Of a stretch of DNA of 64,000 nt, positions 1-7,611 are shown in pieces. The stretch lies in contig NZ_CP041244.1 of assembly GCF_006547145.1 (NCBI RefSeq), forward strand, positions 2,852,001-2,916,000, in the 5' to 3' direction. The notes below the pieces were generated by a model. It searched no databases. It was not told the DNA's origin and saw nothing but the letters and a program-made list of their open reading frames with translations. Every line of letters begins with the position of its first letter. The stretch's first letter is position 1. This DNA comes from Actinomadura sp. WMMA1423. GTDB lineage: Bacteria > Actinomycetota > Actinomycetes > Streptosporangiales > Streptosporangiaceae. The position numbers and the translations under genes are program-made.

Positions 1-1
1 C

Positions 2-1033
2 CAGCAGGAGCCGTCCGGCGCGATCCCGTGGTTCTCGCCGACGCACGGCGTCCCCGGCCACGTGGACGCCTGGAACCACGTCGAGGCGGCGATGGCCCTC
101 TCGGTCGCCGGGCTCGGCGCGGAGGCCAGGCGGGCCTACGAGTGGCTGCGCGGCGTCCAGCGCCCGGACGGGTCGTGGCCCGCGAAGTGGGTGCTGGGCG
201 AGGTCACCGAGCCGGGCGGCGAGTCCAACCACGCCGCCTACGTCGCGGTGGGCGTCTGGCACGAGCTGCTGGCGACCGGCGACGAGGACTTCGCCCGGCA
301 CATGTGGCCGGCGGTCCGGCGGGCGATCGACTTCACGCTCGGGCTCCAGACCGGGCGCGGCGAGATCATCTGGATCCGGCACGAGGACGGCGAGCCGTCC
401 GACCACGCCCTGCTGACCGGCTGCTCGTCCATCTACCAGTCGCTGCGCTGCGCGGTCGCGCTGGCCGAGCGGCTCGGCGAGCACCAGCCGGACTGGGAGC
501 TCGCCGCCGACCAGCTCGGGCACGTGGTGGCCGCGCACCCGGAGGCGTTCGCCGACAAGAGCCGCTGGTCGATGGACTGGTACTACCCGGTGCTCGGCGG
601 GCCCGTCCGCGGCGCGGACGCGGCGCGCCGCTTCGCCGAGGGCTGGGACGCCTTCGTGGTGCCGGGCCTCGGCTGCCGCTGCGTGTCGGACCAGCCGTGG
701 GTGACCGCGGCGGAGAGCTGCGAGCTGGTGCTGGCGCTGGACGCCGCGGGCGACCGCGACCGCGCGCTGGAGCTGTTCACCACCATCCAGCACCTCCGGC
801 ACGAGGACGGTTCGTACTGGACGGGCTGGCAGTTCGAGAACGAGCGCCACTTCCCCGGGGACCGCTCCACCTACACCGCGGCGGCGGTGATCCTGGCGGC
901 GGACGCCCTGGCGGACGCCTCGCCCGGCGCGCGGCTGTTCAAGGAGATCGCGGGGCGGCCGCTCGGGCCCTCCGAGGCGTCCGACCCGCTGGCGTGCGGC
1001 TGCGCGCTCGTCGCGGCCGCCAACCGCGCCTGA
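2..1033 (+). CDS. Prenyltransferase/squalene-cyclase-like protein, 5'-truncated by the window
   Basis: The frame is open from the first bases and already reads GAIPWF...DAWNHVEAAMAL, so the true start lies upstream of the window. The product has the tryptophan- and histidine-rich repeats of an alpha/alpha-toroid (WPAKWVLGEV, SYWTGWQFENERHFPGDR, STYTAAAVILAADAL), as in the squalene cyclase/prenyltransferase superfamily and some glycosidase-like barrels. Actinomycete genomes often annotate such proteins as prenyltransferases. The catalytic DxDD motif of squalene cyclases is not visible, so cyclase activity is not supported. The gene converges on the methyltransferase gene at 1098. Catalysis is unknown; the fold assignment is fairly safe. 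Confidence 0.7.
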   Translation, partial: QQEPSGAIPWFSPTHGVPGHVDAWNHVEAAMALSVAGLGAEARRAYEWLRGVQRPDGSWPAKWVLGEVTEPGGESNHAAYVAVGVWHELLATGDEDFARHMWPAVRRAIDFTLGLQTGRGEIIWIRHEDGEPSDHALLTGCSSIYQSLRCAVALAERLGEHQPDWELAADQLGHVVAAHPEAFADKSRWSMDWYYPVLGGPVRGADAARRFAEGWDAFVVPGLGCRCVSDQPWVTAAESCELVLALDAAGDRDRALELFTTIQHLRHEDGSYWTGWQFENERHFPGDRSTYTAAAVILAADALADASPGARLFKEIAGRPLGPSEASDPLACGCALVAAANRA

Positions 1034-1097
1034 CCGGCCCCCGGTCGGGGACGCGGTCAGGCGGGTCCGGTGAGGTTCACAGCGCGGACGTGCTCGC

Positions 1098-1886
<789 letters not shown>

Positions 1887-1912
1887 TCACACCGAGTCTT
1901 GCCGGACCAGAG

Positions 1913-1926
1913 TGGAACGTGTTCTA
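1913..1926. promoter_or_regulatory. Palindromic operator matching the KstR-type pattern TnnAACnnGTTnnA
   Basis: TGGAACGTGTTCTA lies between the divergent methyltransferase and ferredoxin genes, 76 bases before the ferredoxin start. It fits TnnAACnnGTTnnA, the pattern described for the TetR-family repressor KstR that controls sterol catabolism in mycobacteria and relatives. The ferredoxin and alcohol dehydrogenase downstream fit such a regulon, but no regulator gene is in view. Assignment rests on the motif alone. Confidence 0.4.
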
Positions 1927-2001
1927 CTTTCGAGGTGAGCCACCCGTTTCCGAACGATATTCGGTAGGTTGACGGGTGTGTCCCCTCGAACGGAGCAGAC
2001 G

Positions 2002-2193
2002 ATGAGAGTACGAGTCGACCCGCTGGTGTGCGAGGCGAACGCCGTGTGCGTCGGACTCGCACCCGAGGTGTTCGACCTCACCGACGACGACGAGCTGCAG
2101 ATCCTGCGCCCGGACGTCCCGCCCGAGGAGCAGGACCGCGTCCGGCACGCGGTGCGGTCGTGCCCGAAGGCCGCGCTGACGCTGGAGGAGTAG
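2002..2193 (+). CDS. [3Fe-4S]-type ferredoxin
   Basis: The 63-aa product begins MRVRVDPLVCEANAVC and ends RSCPKAALTLEE. The first cluster motif is C-x5-C and a third cysteine is in SCPKAAL, which is the three-cysteine pattern of actinobacterial [3Fe-4S] ferredoxins that feed electrons to cytochromes P450. No P450 gene is visible nearby. The ATG at 2002 is chosen because GGAGC lies just upstream; an upstream in-frame start at 1969 would add 11 residues. It is followed after 67 bases by the alcohol dehydrogenase gene, probably as one transcript. It is a soluble electron carrier. Confidence 0.88.
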   Translation: MRVRVDPLVCEANAVCVGLAPEVFDLTDDDELQILRPDVPPEEQDRVRHAVRSCPKAALTLEE

Positions 2194-2260
2194 CCGGACG
2201 GCTGCCCCGCCCCCCGTTCAACCCGCCCCAGAACCACCGGTAACAGCTCAGGAGGCAGCC

Positions 2261-3346
2261 ATGGCACGCGCCGCGGTACTGCATGCGGTCGGCGACAAGG
2301 AACTCGACCTGCGCGACGACGTCTCGACGATCGATCCTGGCCCCGACCAGGTGAAGGTCAGGATCAAGGCGACCGGGGTCTGCCATTCCGACCTGTCCAC
2401 CATGACCGGCGTGCTGCCGTCGGCGATGCCGACGGTCATCGGCCACGAGGGGGCCGGGGTCGTGGCGGAGGTCGGCGACCGGGTGACCGGCGTCCAGCCG
2501 GGCGACCACGTCGTCGTCAACTGGACCCCCGACTGCGGGGAGTGCGCCGAGTGCCTGCGCGGCGAGCCGTACCTGTGCATGACCTACCTCGCGCAGTCGT
2601 TCTCCGAGCCGGGCTTCAAGCTCGGTGACGGCAGCCCCGCCTTCGGCATGGCGGGCACCGGCACCTGGGCGGAGGAGATCGTGCTGCCCCGCCGCGGCGT
2701 GATCAAGATCGCGGAGGACATCCCGTTCGAGTACGCGGCCCTGCTCGGCTGCGGCATCCCCACCGGCGTCGGCGCCGTGTTCAACACGGCGAAGGTCGCG
2801 CCGGGCTCCAAGGTCGCGGTGGTCGGCGCGGGCGGCGTCGGCCTCTCGGTCATCCAGGGCGCGAGGATCGCGGGCGCCTCGACCATCCTCGCGATCGACC
2901 CGAACGAGGCCAAGCACTCCGCCGCCAAGCAGTTCGGCGCGACCCACACCGCCACGCTGGACGACCTGGACGAGGCCAAGGGCCTGCTCACCGGCGGCGC
3001 GGGCTTCGACTACACCTTCGAGGTCGTCGGCAGGTCGGTGGCGATCACCACGGCGTGGAACGCCACCCGGCGCGGCGGCGACGTCATCGTGGTCGGCGCC
3101 GGCGCCGCCGACGACGACTGGAGCCAGAACGCGTTCGCGCTGCTGTTCGACGGCAAGAGCCTGAAGGCGTCCCTGTACGGCGGCTGCGACCTCAAGCGCG
3201 ACATCCCGCTCTTCGTCGACCTCTGGCGCGCCGGCAAGCTCGACATCGACGGCCTCATCAGCCGCCGGATCGCCTTCGAGGACCTGAACGACGCCGTCCG
3301 CGCCCTCACCAACGGCGAAGTCATCCGCCAAGTGGTGTTGTTTTAA
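2261..3346 (+). CDS. Zinc-dependent medium-chain alcohol dehydrogenase (class III-like/AdhB type)
   Basis: This 361-aa MDR enzyme has the catalytic zinc site CHSD and GHEGAGVV, and the structural zinc cysteines as C-x2-C-x2-C-x7-C (CGECAECLRGEPYLC). The NAD-binding motif is VVGAGGVGLSVIQ. Such enzymes oxidise alcohols or detoxify aldehydes; the close pairing with a ferredoxin resembles adhB/ferredoxin/cyp51 groupings of mycobacteria (context from known families). AGGAGG lies 7 bases before the ATG. The stop codon is followed directly by the dispersed repeat element, which may therefore form the 3' end of this transcript. The exact substrate is not determinable. Confidence 0.87.
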   Translation: MARAAVLHAVGDKELDLRDDVSTIDPGPDQVKVRIKATGVCHSDLSTMTGVLPSAMPTVIGHEGAGVVAEVGDRVTGVQPGDHVVVNWTPDCGECAECLRGEPYLCMTYLAQSFSEPGFKLGDGSPAFGMAGTGTWAEEIVLPRRGVIKIAEDIPFEYAALLGCGIPTGVGAVFNTAKVAPGSKVAVVGAGGVGLSVIQGARIAGASTILAIDPNEAKHSAAKQFGATHTATLDDLDEAKGLLTGGAGFDYTFEVVGRSVAITTAWNATRRGGDVIVVGAGAADDDWSQNAFALLFDGKSLKASLYGGCDLKRDIPLFVDLWRAGKLDIDGLISRRIAFEDLNDAVRALTNGEVIRQVVLF

Positions 3347-3348
3347 TT

Positions 3349-3545
3349 GCCCTTCTCTCCTCCTTCGGGCCTGGCGGCCCTGCTGTGTTCATGGCAGTGC
3401 CCTCCTCCTTCGGGCCTGGCGGCCCTCCATCGTCGGGCACTGCGGGCGATCGCTAGCATCGCTCCGGCTCGCCTAAAGGCTCGCTGCGCGATCAGATTCT
3501 TGCTTCGCTCGAATCTGCCTTCGGACGCGATCGCGACCATTGAGG
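3349..3545 (+). repeat. Dispersed structured intergenic repeat, copy A (with duplicated tip)
   Basis: The element starts 2 bases after the alcohol dehydrogenase stop codon. It has two modules. The tip module TCCTCCTTCGGGCCTGGCGG is present twice (3358-3381 and 3403-3426); the second is enclosed by AGTGCCC (3396-3402) and GGGCACT (3435-3441). The body module has CGCGATC (3487) pairing with GATCGCG (3529) and AGATTC (3494) pairing with GAATCT (3511). Related copies lie at 21694, 37068, 55854 and 59601. Nothing coding is seen; bases 3546-3642 carry the leader of the next gene. Confidence 0.85.
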
Positions 3546-3642
3546 CCGTTGGGGCGTTGCGGCGGGGGCTGAGGTTAGTGCTGAGATGGGCTCGGGCTGG
3601 TGGTGGTCGTTTGACCTGGGGGTGTCGGGGGAGATCATTTGC

Positions 3643-4302
3643 ATGACTCCCCCGATGACGCTCGCCGAAGAAGTCATGCTGCTCTCGCTGGACGACGAGA
3701 AGGGCGACGCCAAGGAGCCGTCCCGTGTGCAGTGGGCGGTGGCGGGCGCCATGGTCGTGGACCTGGCGCTCGCCGGGCGGATCGACGTCGAGGACGAGCG
3801 CGTCCACGTGCGGGATCCGAGCCCGGTGGGGGTGCCGTACCTGGACGCCGAACTGGCCGACCTCGCGGAGCGGGGCGAGGCGCCGAAGGTCAAGAAGGTG
3901 ATCGAGCACGCGCGCAAGACCGGCGTGAAGGGTGCGCGGCAGTCCCTCATCGACCGCGGGCTGGTGCGCGAGGAGAAGAAGAAGGTCCTCGGGATCTTCT
4001 CCGTCAGCCGCTACCCGGAGGCCGACGGCGCCGCGGAGCGGGAGCTGCGGGACAGGCTGGAGGCCGTGGTGGAGCACGGGCGGTCCCCCGACGAGCGGAC
4101 CGCCGCGCTGGTCGCGCTGCTGCACGGAGCGCGGTTGCGGAAGCTGGCGTTCGGCGGCGGCGACCGCCGCCGGACCGAGACGCGCATGAAGGAGATCGCC
4201 GAGGGGCAGTGGGTCTCCCCGGCGGTCCGGCGCGCCGTGGACGGCGCCGAAGCGGCGATGGTCGCGGTGATCACCACCACGACCATCGCCGCGACCGGCT
4301 GA
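3643..4302 (+). CDS. GOLPH3/VPS74 family protein (GPP34 domain)
   Basis: The 219-aa product starts MTPPMTLAEEVMLLSLDDEKG and runs through a helical domain (AVAGAMVVDLALAGRIDV, RELRDRLEAVVEHG, RTAALVALLHGARL), which is the layout of bacterial GOLPH3-family proteins common in actinomycetes. Eukaryotic members bind phosphatidylinositol 4-phosphate at Golgi membranes; the role of bacterial members is not established. The run of basic residues RKTGVKG and EEKKKV could contact membranes (inference). The ATG at 3643 follows GGGGGAGA with good spacing; a longer reading from 3586 lacks a ribosome binding site. No signal peptide is seen. Confidence 0.82.
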   Translation: MTPPMTLAEEVMLLSLDDEKGDAKEPSRVQWAVAGAMVVDLALAGRIDVEDERVHVRDPSPVGVPYLDAELADLAERGEAPKVKKVIEHARKTGVKGARQSLIDRGLVREEKKKVLGIFSVSRYPEADGAAERELRDRLEAVVEHGRSPDERTAALVALLHGARLRKLAFGGGDRRRTETRMKEIAEGQWVSPAVRRAVDGAEAAMVAVITTTTIAATG

Positions 4303-4390
4303 GCCTTCCGGTACCGCCTCCGCGGCCCCGCCGCACGCGTATGATCCATGTCTGTTCGGTCGGGCGGCTAGTCGGTCATGGAGCGCGTTG

Positions 4391-6247
4391 GTGCACGGTC
4401 TGCGGAGGCTCCCGGCCACGGCGGCGATCACTGTGGGGCTCCTCGCTCCCCTCGTCCCGGCCGCCGCGGCGCAGGCCGCGTCCCGGGCCGTGCGGATCCA
4501 TGACATCCAGGGCGCCGCGCACATCTCACCCCTGAACGGGGCCGCGGTCGCCCGGGTGCCGGGGGTCGTGACGGCGGTGACCACCAACGGGTTCTGGATG
4601 CAGGACCTGCGCCCCGACAGGAATCCGGCGACGTCGGAGGGCGTCTTCGTCTTCACCCGGACCAGGCCGCAGGCGGCGGTCGGCGACGCGGTCCGGGTGG
4701 ACGGCAGGGTCAGCGAGTTCCGGCCGGACGGCCGCTCGTCCGGCGGCCTCACCCGGACGGAGATCGACGCGACCGCCACCGCGGTCGACGCGCACGGCGC
4801 GCCGCCGCCGCCGGCCACCGTGCTCGGGCCGGGCGGGCGCAGGGCCCCCGGCGTGGTCGACCACGGGCGCGGAGACGTGGAGCGCGGCGGCGCGTTCGAC
4901 CCCCGCCGCGACGCCCTGGACTTCTACGAGTCGCTCGAAGGCATGCGGCTCGAACTCCGCGACGCCGTCGCGGCGGGCCCGTCCCGCTACGGCGAGCTGC
5001 CCGTGCTGCCCTCGCGCGGCGCGGGCGCCGGGCCGCGGACGGCCCGCGGCGGCGTCCTGCTGCGCGACGGCGACGCCAACCCCGAGCGGGTCGTCCTCGA
5101 CGACGCGCTCGCCCCGCTGCCCGGCATGGACGTCGGCGACCGGCTGCCCGGCGCGAACGGCGGCGTCCTCGACTACTCCTTCGGCGACTACAAGCTGCTG
5201 CTGACCGCGACGCCGCGGCGCGCCGCCGGCGGGCTCGCCCGCGAGACGACCCGGGCGCAGCGTCCCGGCGAGCTGGCCGTCGCCACCGCGGGGCTCGACG
5301 GGCTGAACCCCGACGCCCCGGCCGCGCGGTTCGACGCCGCGGCGCGCGACATCGTGGACGGCCTGCGCTCCCCCGACCTCGTCGCGGTGAGCGGGCTCGG
5401 CGACAACAGCGGCGCGGACGACGACGGCACCGTGGCCGACGACCAGAGCGTCGCGCAGCTGATCACGGCGATCAGCGCGGCGGGCGGCCCCGCCTACGAC
5501 TGGCGCTCGGTCGACCCGCGCGACAACGCCGACGGCGGCCGCAAGGGCGCCAACGACCGGGTGGGGTTCCTGTTCCGCACCGACCGCGGTCTCGCGTTCG
5601 TGGACCGCCCGTCGCTGTCGGAGCCCGTCCCGGACGAACCGCCCGCGCGGCCGGATCCGGCCGTCACCCCGGTCAGGGCCGTGCCGCGCGGCGGCACGGC
5701 CGGGCTCACGCTGAGCCCCGGGCGGATCTCCCCGGGCGACGCCGCGTGGGCCGGCACCCGCAAGCCCGTCGCCGGGGAGCTGACCTGGCGGGGCAACCGC
5801 ATCATCGTCGTGGTGAACCAGTGGTTCCCCCGCACCGGCGACGACCAGCCGCTCTTCGGCCGCCGGCAGCCGCCCGAACAGCCCACCCAGTGGCGCAGGG
5901 ACGCGCAGGCCCGCGTGGTCGCGGGTTTCGTGAACTCCGTCCGGAAGGTGGACGCGCGGGCCCGCGTGATCGTGGCGGGCGACCTCGGCGACCGCGCGGA
6001 GTCCGCGCCGGTCCGCACCCTCGCCGCGGGCGCGGGCCTCACCGACCTGCCCGCCGAACTGCCCGCGCGCGACCGCTACACGGCGATCACCGGCGGCAAC
6101 GCCGAGGATCTCGACCACATCCTGCTGAGCCCGTCGCTGCGCAGGGCGCGGCACGAGTTCGACATCGTGCACCGCAACGCGGAGTTCGCCGACCGCGCGA
6201 GCGACCGCGACCCCACGGTCGTGCGCTTCGCGCCGGCCCGCGGATAG
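4391..6247 (+). CDS. Secreted endonuclease/exonuclease/phosphatase-like protein with substituted active site
   Basis: The 618-aa product has a signal peptide (LRRLPATAAITVGLLAPLVP, then AAAAQAAS). It follows the ExeM/NucH-like extracellular nuclease layout: an N-terminal OB-like region, ALDFYESLEGMRLELRDA in the middle, and a C-terminal EEP domain from about residue 295. The EEP landmarks are all altered: the usual YNVENL reads AGLDGL, LEEIQD reads VSGLGD, NHF reads NQW, GDxND reads GDLGD, and SDHDP reads SDRDP. LDHILLSP is kept. Family knowledge assigns metal binding and catalysis to the lost Asn, Glu and His residues, so the protein is probably a pseudoenzyme that binds rather than cleaves (inference). 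The GTG at 4391 has GGAG upstream; a TTG at 4388 is possible. Confidence 0.8.
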   Translation: MHGLRRLPATAAITVGLLAPLVPAAAAQAASRAVRIHDIQGAAHISPLNGAAVARVPGVVTAVTTNGFWMQDLRPDRNPATSEGVFVFTRTRPQAAVGDAVRVDGRVSEFRPDGRSSGGLTRTEIDATATAVDAHGAPPPPATVLGPGGRRAPGVVDHGRGDVERGGAFDPRRDALDFYESLEGMRLELRDAVAAGPSRYGELPVLPSRGAGAGPRTARGGVLLRDGDANPERVVLDDALAPLPGMDVGDRLPGANGGVLDYSFGDYKLLLTATPRRAAGGLARETTRAQRPGELAVATAGLDGLNPDAPAARFDAAARDIVDGLRSPDLVAVSGLGDNSGADDDGTVADDQSVAQLITAISAAGGPAYDWRSVDPRDNADGGRKGANDRVGFLFRTDRGLAFVDRPSLSEPVPDEPPARPDPAVTPVRAVPRGGTAGLTLSPGRISPGDAAWAGTRKPVAGELTWRGNRIIVVVNQWFPRTGDDQPLFGRRQPPEQPTQWRRDAQARVVAGFVNSVRKVDARARVIVAGDLGDRAESAPVRTLAAGAGLTDLPAELPARDRYTAITGGNAEDLDHILLSPSLRRARHEFDIVHRNAEFADRASDRDPTVVRFAPARG

Positions 6248-6375
6248 CGGCCCCGATTTTGGGCGCTGCCAAAAAGTACGGCCCGGTAACGTCCGGAACA
6301 CCTCCGAGGTTTTTTCCTCGACCGGCGGGGCAGCGTCCGATCGGCACAACCCCCCACCGGGAGGAGACGCCTTCC

Positions 6376-6561
6376 ATGGCGACCCGATATCGGCCGCACA
6401 TCAGCCTGTTCGGCCTCATCTACCTGATCATCGGCGTGTTCATCGCCTGGGACCGCGGCTACATCGACGAGGGCCTGGTAGCGAAGATCATCAGCGCGCT
6501 GCTGGCGATCTTCCTGTGGGTCCTCGTGCTGCTCGGCGTGGACTTCCACATCGAATTCTGA
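6376..6561 (+). CDS. Small integral membrane protein of unknown function
   Basis: This 61-aa protein starts MATRYRPHISLFGLIYLIIG and has two hydrophobic segments (about residues 10-24, and 36-56 with ISALLAIFLWVLVLLGVDF) separated by a short charged loop WDRGYIDEG. GGGAGGAGA lies about 7 bases before the ATG. A strong hairpin follows at 6581-6611, so it looks like a complete single-gene transcript. I do not recognise the family; the two-helix hairpin would sit in the cytoplasmic membrane. Confidence 0.75.
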   Translation: MATRYRPHISLFGLIYLIIGVFIAWDRGYIDEGLVAKIISALLAIFLWVLVLLGVDFHIEF

Positions 6562-6580
6562 TCCCCCCGAACCGGGCACG

Positions 6581-6611
6581 GGCCGCCCCGCTCCCCCGCC
6601 GCGGGGCGGCC
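6581..6611 (+). terminator. Stem-loop terminator after the small membrane protein gene
   Basis: GGCCGCCCCGC (6581-6591) pairs perfectly with GCGGGGCGGCC (6601-6611) around a 9-base loop. There is no U-tract, as is usual for high-GC actinobacteria. Confidence 0.65.
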
Positions 6612-6686
6612 TGTGTCCAGCACGACAGGTGCACGTCGCCGCTCCGGCCATAGACCGCGCAGTGCACCAAACGTTACTTTCCGCTC

Positions 6687-6767
6687 ATGACCAAAAAAGA
6701 CTGTAGTTGCGGACATGGCGGCGGATGCTCGTGCGCGAAGGGCTGCTCCTGCGGCTGCAACGGCTGA
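6687..6767 (+). CDS. 26-aa cysteine-rich metallothionein-like peptide
   Basis: The frame encodes MTKKDCSCGHGGGCSCAKGC followed by SCGCNG and a stop. Seven of 26 residues are cysteine, mostly as C-x-C pairs, with one histidine; the rest is Gly, Ser and Lys. This composition is that of very small metallothioneins and would bind Cu(I) or Zn(II) (family knowledge plus inference). No clear ribosome binding site precedes the ATG, so translation may be leaderless or weak. The AAAAAAGAC run at its start is A-rich for this genome. It stands alone, in a gap between the small membrane gene and the converging Clp-N gene that ends 4 bases later. Confidence 0.6.
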   Translation: MTKKDCSCGHGGGCSCAKGCSCGCNG

Positions 6768-6770
6768 CCG

Positions 6771-7313
6771 TCACGCCGCCCCGCGCGACCCCGCCCACAG
6801 TTCCCCGACGTCGACCCCGAGCCTCCTGAGGACCCCCACCGCCTCGCCGGCCCCGTCCGCGAGGAGGCCCCGCAGCAGGTCGTCATGACCGGCCCGCGCC
6901 CGGCGGGAGCGGCGGCAGGTCCACAGCGCGACCTCGACGGCCTTCCGCCCGCTCCCGTCCAGCACCATCGCGGCACCCGGCCCCGACAGCGTGACCCTCA
7001 GCGGCCGCAGCGGTGAGCGCCGCAGCGTCCACAGCGCGGGATCGTCCGGCCGCGTCGCCGTCGCCTCGCGCGCCCGCCGACGCACCTCGTCGGCGTCGAT
7101 GCCGAGCACCGCGAGCAGCGCCCGGTCCCGGCCCTCCGGGGCCCCGACCTCGCGCCGCAGGTCACCGGCGGAGGCGCCGACCGGCCGGGCCTCGGCCAGC
7201 GCGAGCAGGAGGAAGGCGTCGCCGAGCGCGGGCCGCCCCGCCTCCGCGGCCAGCCGCCCGGCCCGCACGATCGTCCGCCGCGCCTCCGGCGTGAACCTGC
7301 CGAGCATCGTCAC
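6771..7313 (-). CDS. Clp N-terminal-domain protein (stand-alone, no ATPase)
   Basis: The 180-aa product begins MTMLGRFTPEARRTIVRAGR and contains two Clp-N-like repeats (ALGDAFLLLALAEA and GHDDLLRGLLADGAGEAVGV). This is the substrate/adaptor-binding domain of ClpA/ClpC without any AAA+ module. Such proteins may modulate ClpC-dependent proteolysis (inference). It lies 16 bases downstream of a small HTH protein gene and is almost certainly cotranscribed with it. GTG at 7313 and ATG at 7307 both lie behind GGGAGGG; GTG is kept here. Confidence 0.78.
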   Translation of the reverse strand: MTMLGRFTPEARRTIVRAGRLAAEAGRPALGDAFLLLALAEARPVGASAGDLRREVGAPEGRDRALLAVLGIDADEVRRRAREATATRPDDPALWTLRRSPLRPLRVTLSGPGAAMVLDGSGRKAVEVALWTCRRSRRARAGHDDLLRGLLADGAGEAVGVLRRLGVDVGELWAGSRGAA

Positions 7314-7329
7314 AGCGCCCTCCCGATCC

Positions 7330-7557
7330 TCATCGCCCCTCCTCGGCCGACCGCGCCGCGTGCTTCTTGTGGACGGACTGGCGCCGCACCCCGAGCGCGT
7401 CGGCGATCGCCTGCCAGGACCACCCCCGCGCCCGCGCGTTGCCGACGTGCAGCGCCTCCAGCTCGTCGGCGAGCCTGCGCAGCGCGGCCACGGCGGCGAG
7501 CCCGGTCGCGGGGTCCGCGCCGTCGGCGGCCTCCGCCAGGTCCCTCACGGACGTCAT
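7330..7557 (-). CDS. Small helix-turn-helix regulator (sigma-70 region 4-like)
   Basis: This 75-aa protein has a coiled N-terminal helix (ALRRLADELEALHVGNARA) and an HTH reading RGWSWQAIADALGVRRQSVHKK, followed by a basic tail. Such one-domain HTH proteins regularly precede stand-alone Clp-N genes in actinomycetes (family knowledge). Its start codon lies 5 bases from the first of two identical-pattern palindromes (7562-7577 and 7589-7604), which strongly suggests autoregulation of the two-gene operon. The 5' leader must be very short or absent. Confidence 0.82.
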   Translation of the reverse strand: MTSVRDLAEAADGADPATGLAAVAALRRLADELEALHVGNARARGWSWQAIADALGVRRQSVHKKHAARSAEEGR

Positions 7558-7561
7558 GTTC

Positions 7562-7604
7562 GTCAGCTTAGGCTGACATCCGCGATTTGTCAGCCCAGGC
7601 TGAC
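7562..7604 (-). promoter_or_regulatory. Tandem 16-bp palindromic operators of the HTH/Clp-N operon
   Basis: GTCAGCTTAGGCTGAC (7562-7577) and GTCAGCCCAGGCTGAC (7589-7604) share the form GTCAGC-N4-GCTGAC, with centres 27 bases apart. They lie immediately upstream of the HTH gene start, where a bound regulator would cover the promoter. The likely ligand is the HTH protein itself (inference). Confidence 0.75.
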
Positions 7605-7611
7605 AGACTCC

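Noticed and set aside
3349..3545. The dispersed repeats as insertion-sequence remnants or attachment sites
   Set aside because: No transposase or integrase fragment, no target-site duplication and no terminal inverted repeats of IS type; the pattern is internal hairpins fixed to gene ends.
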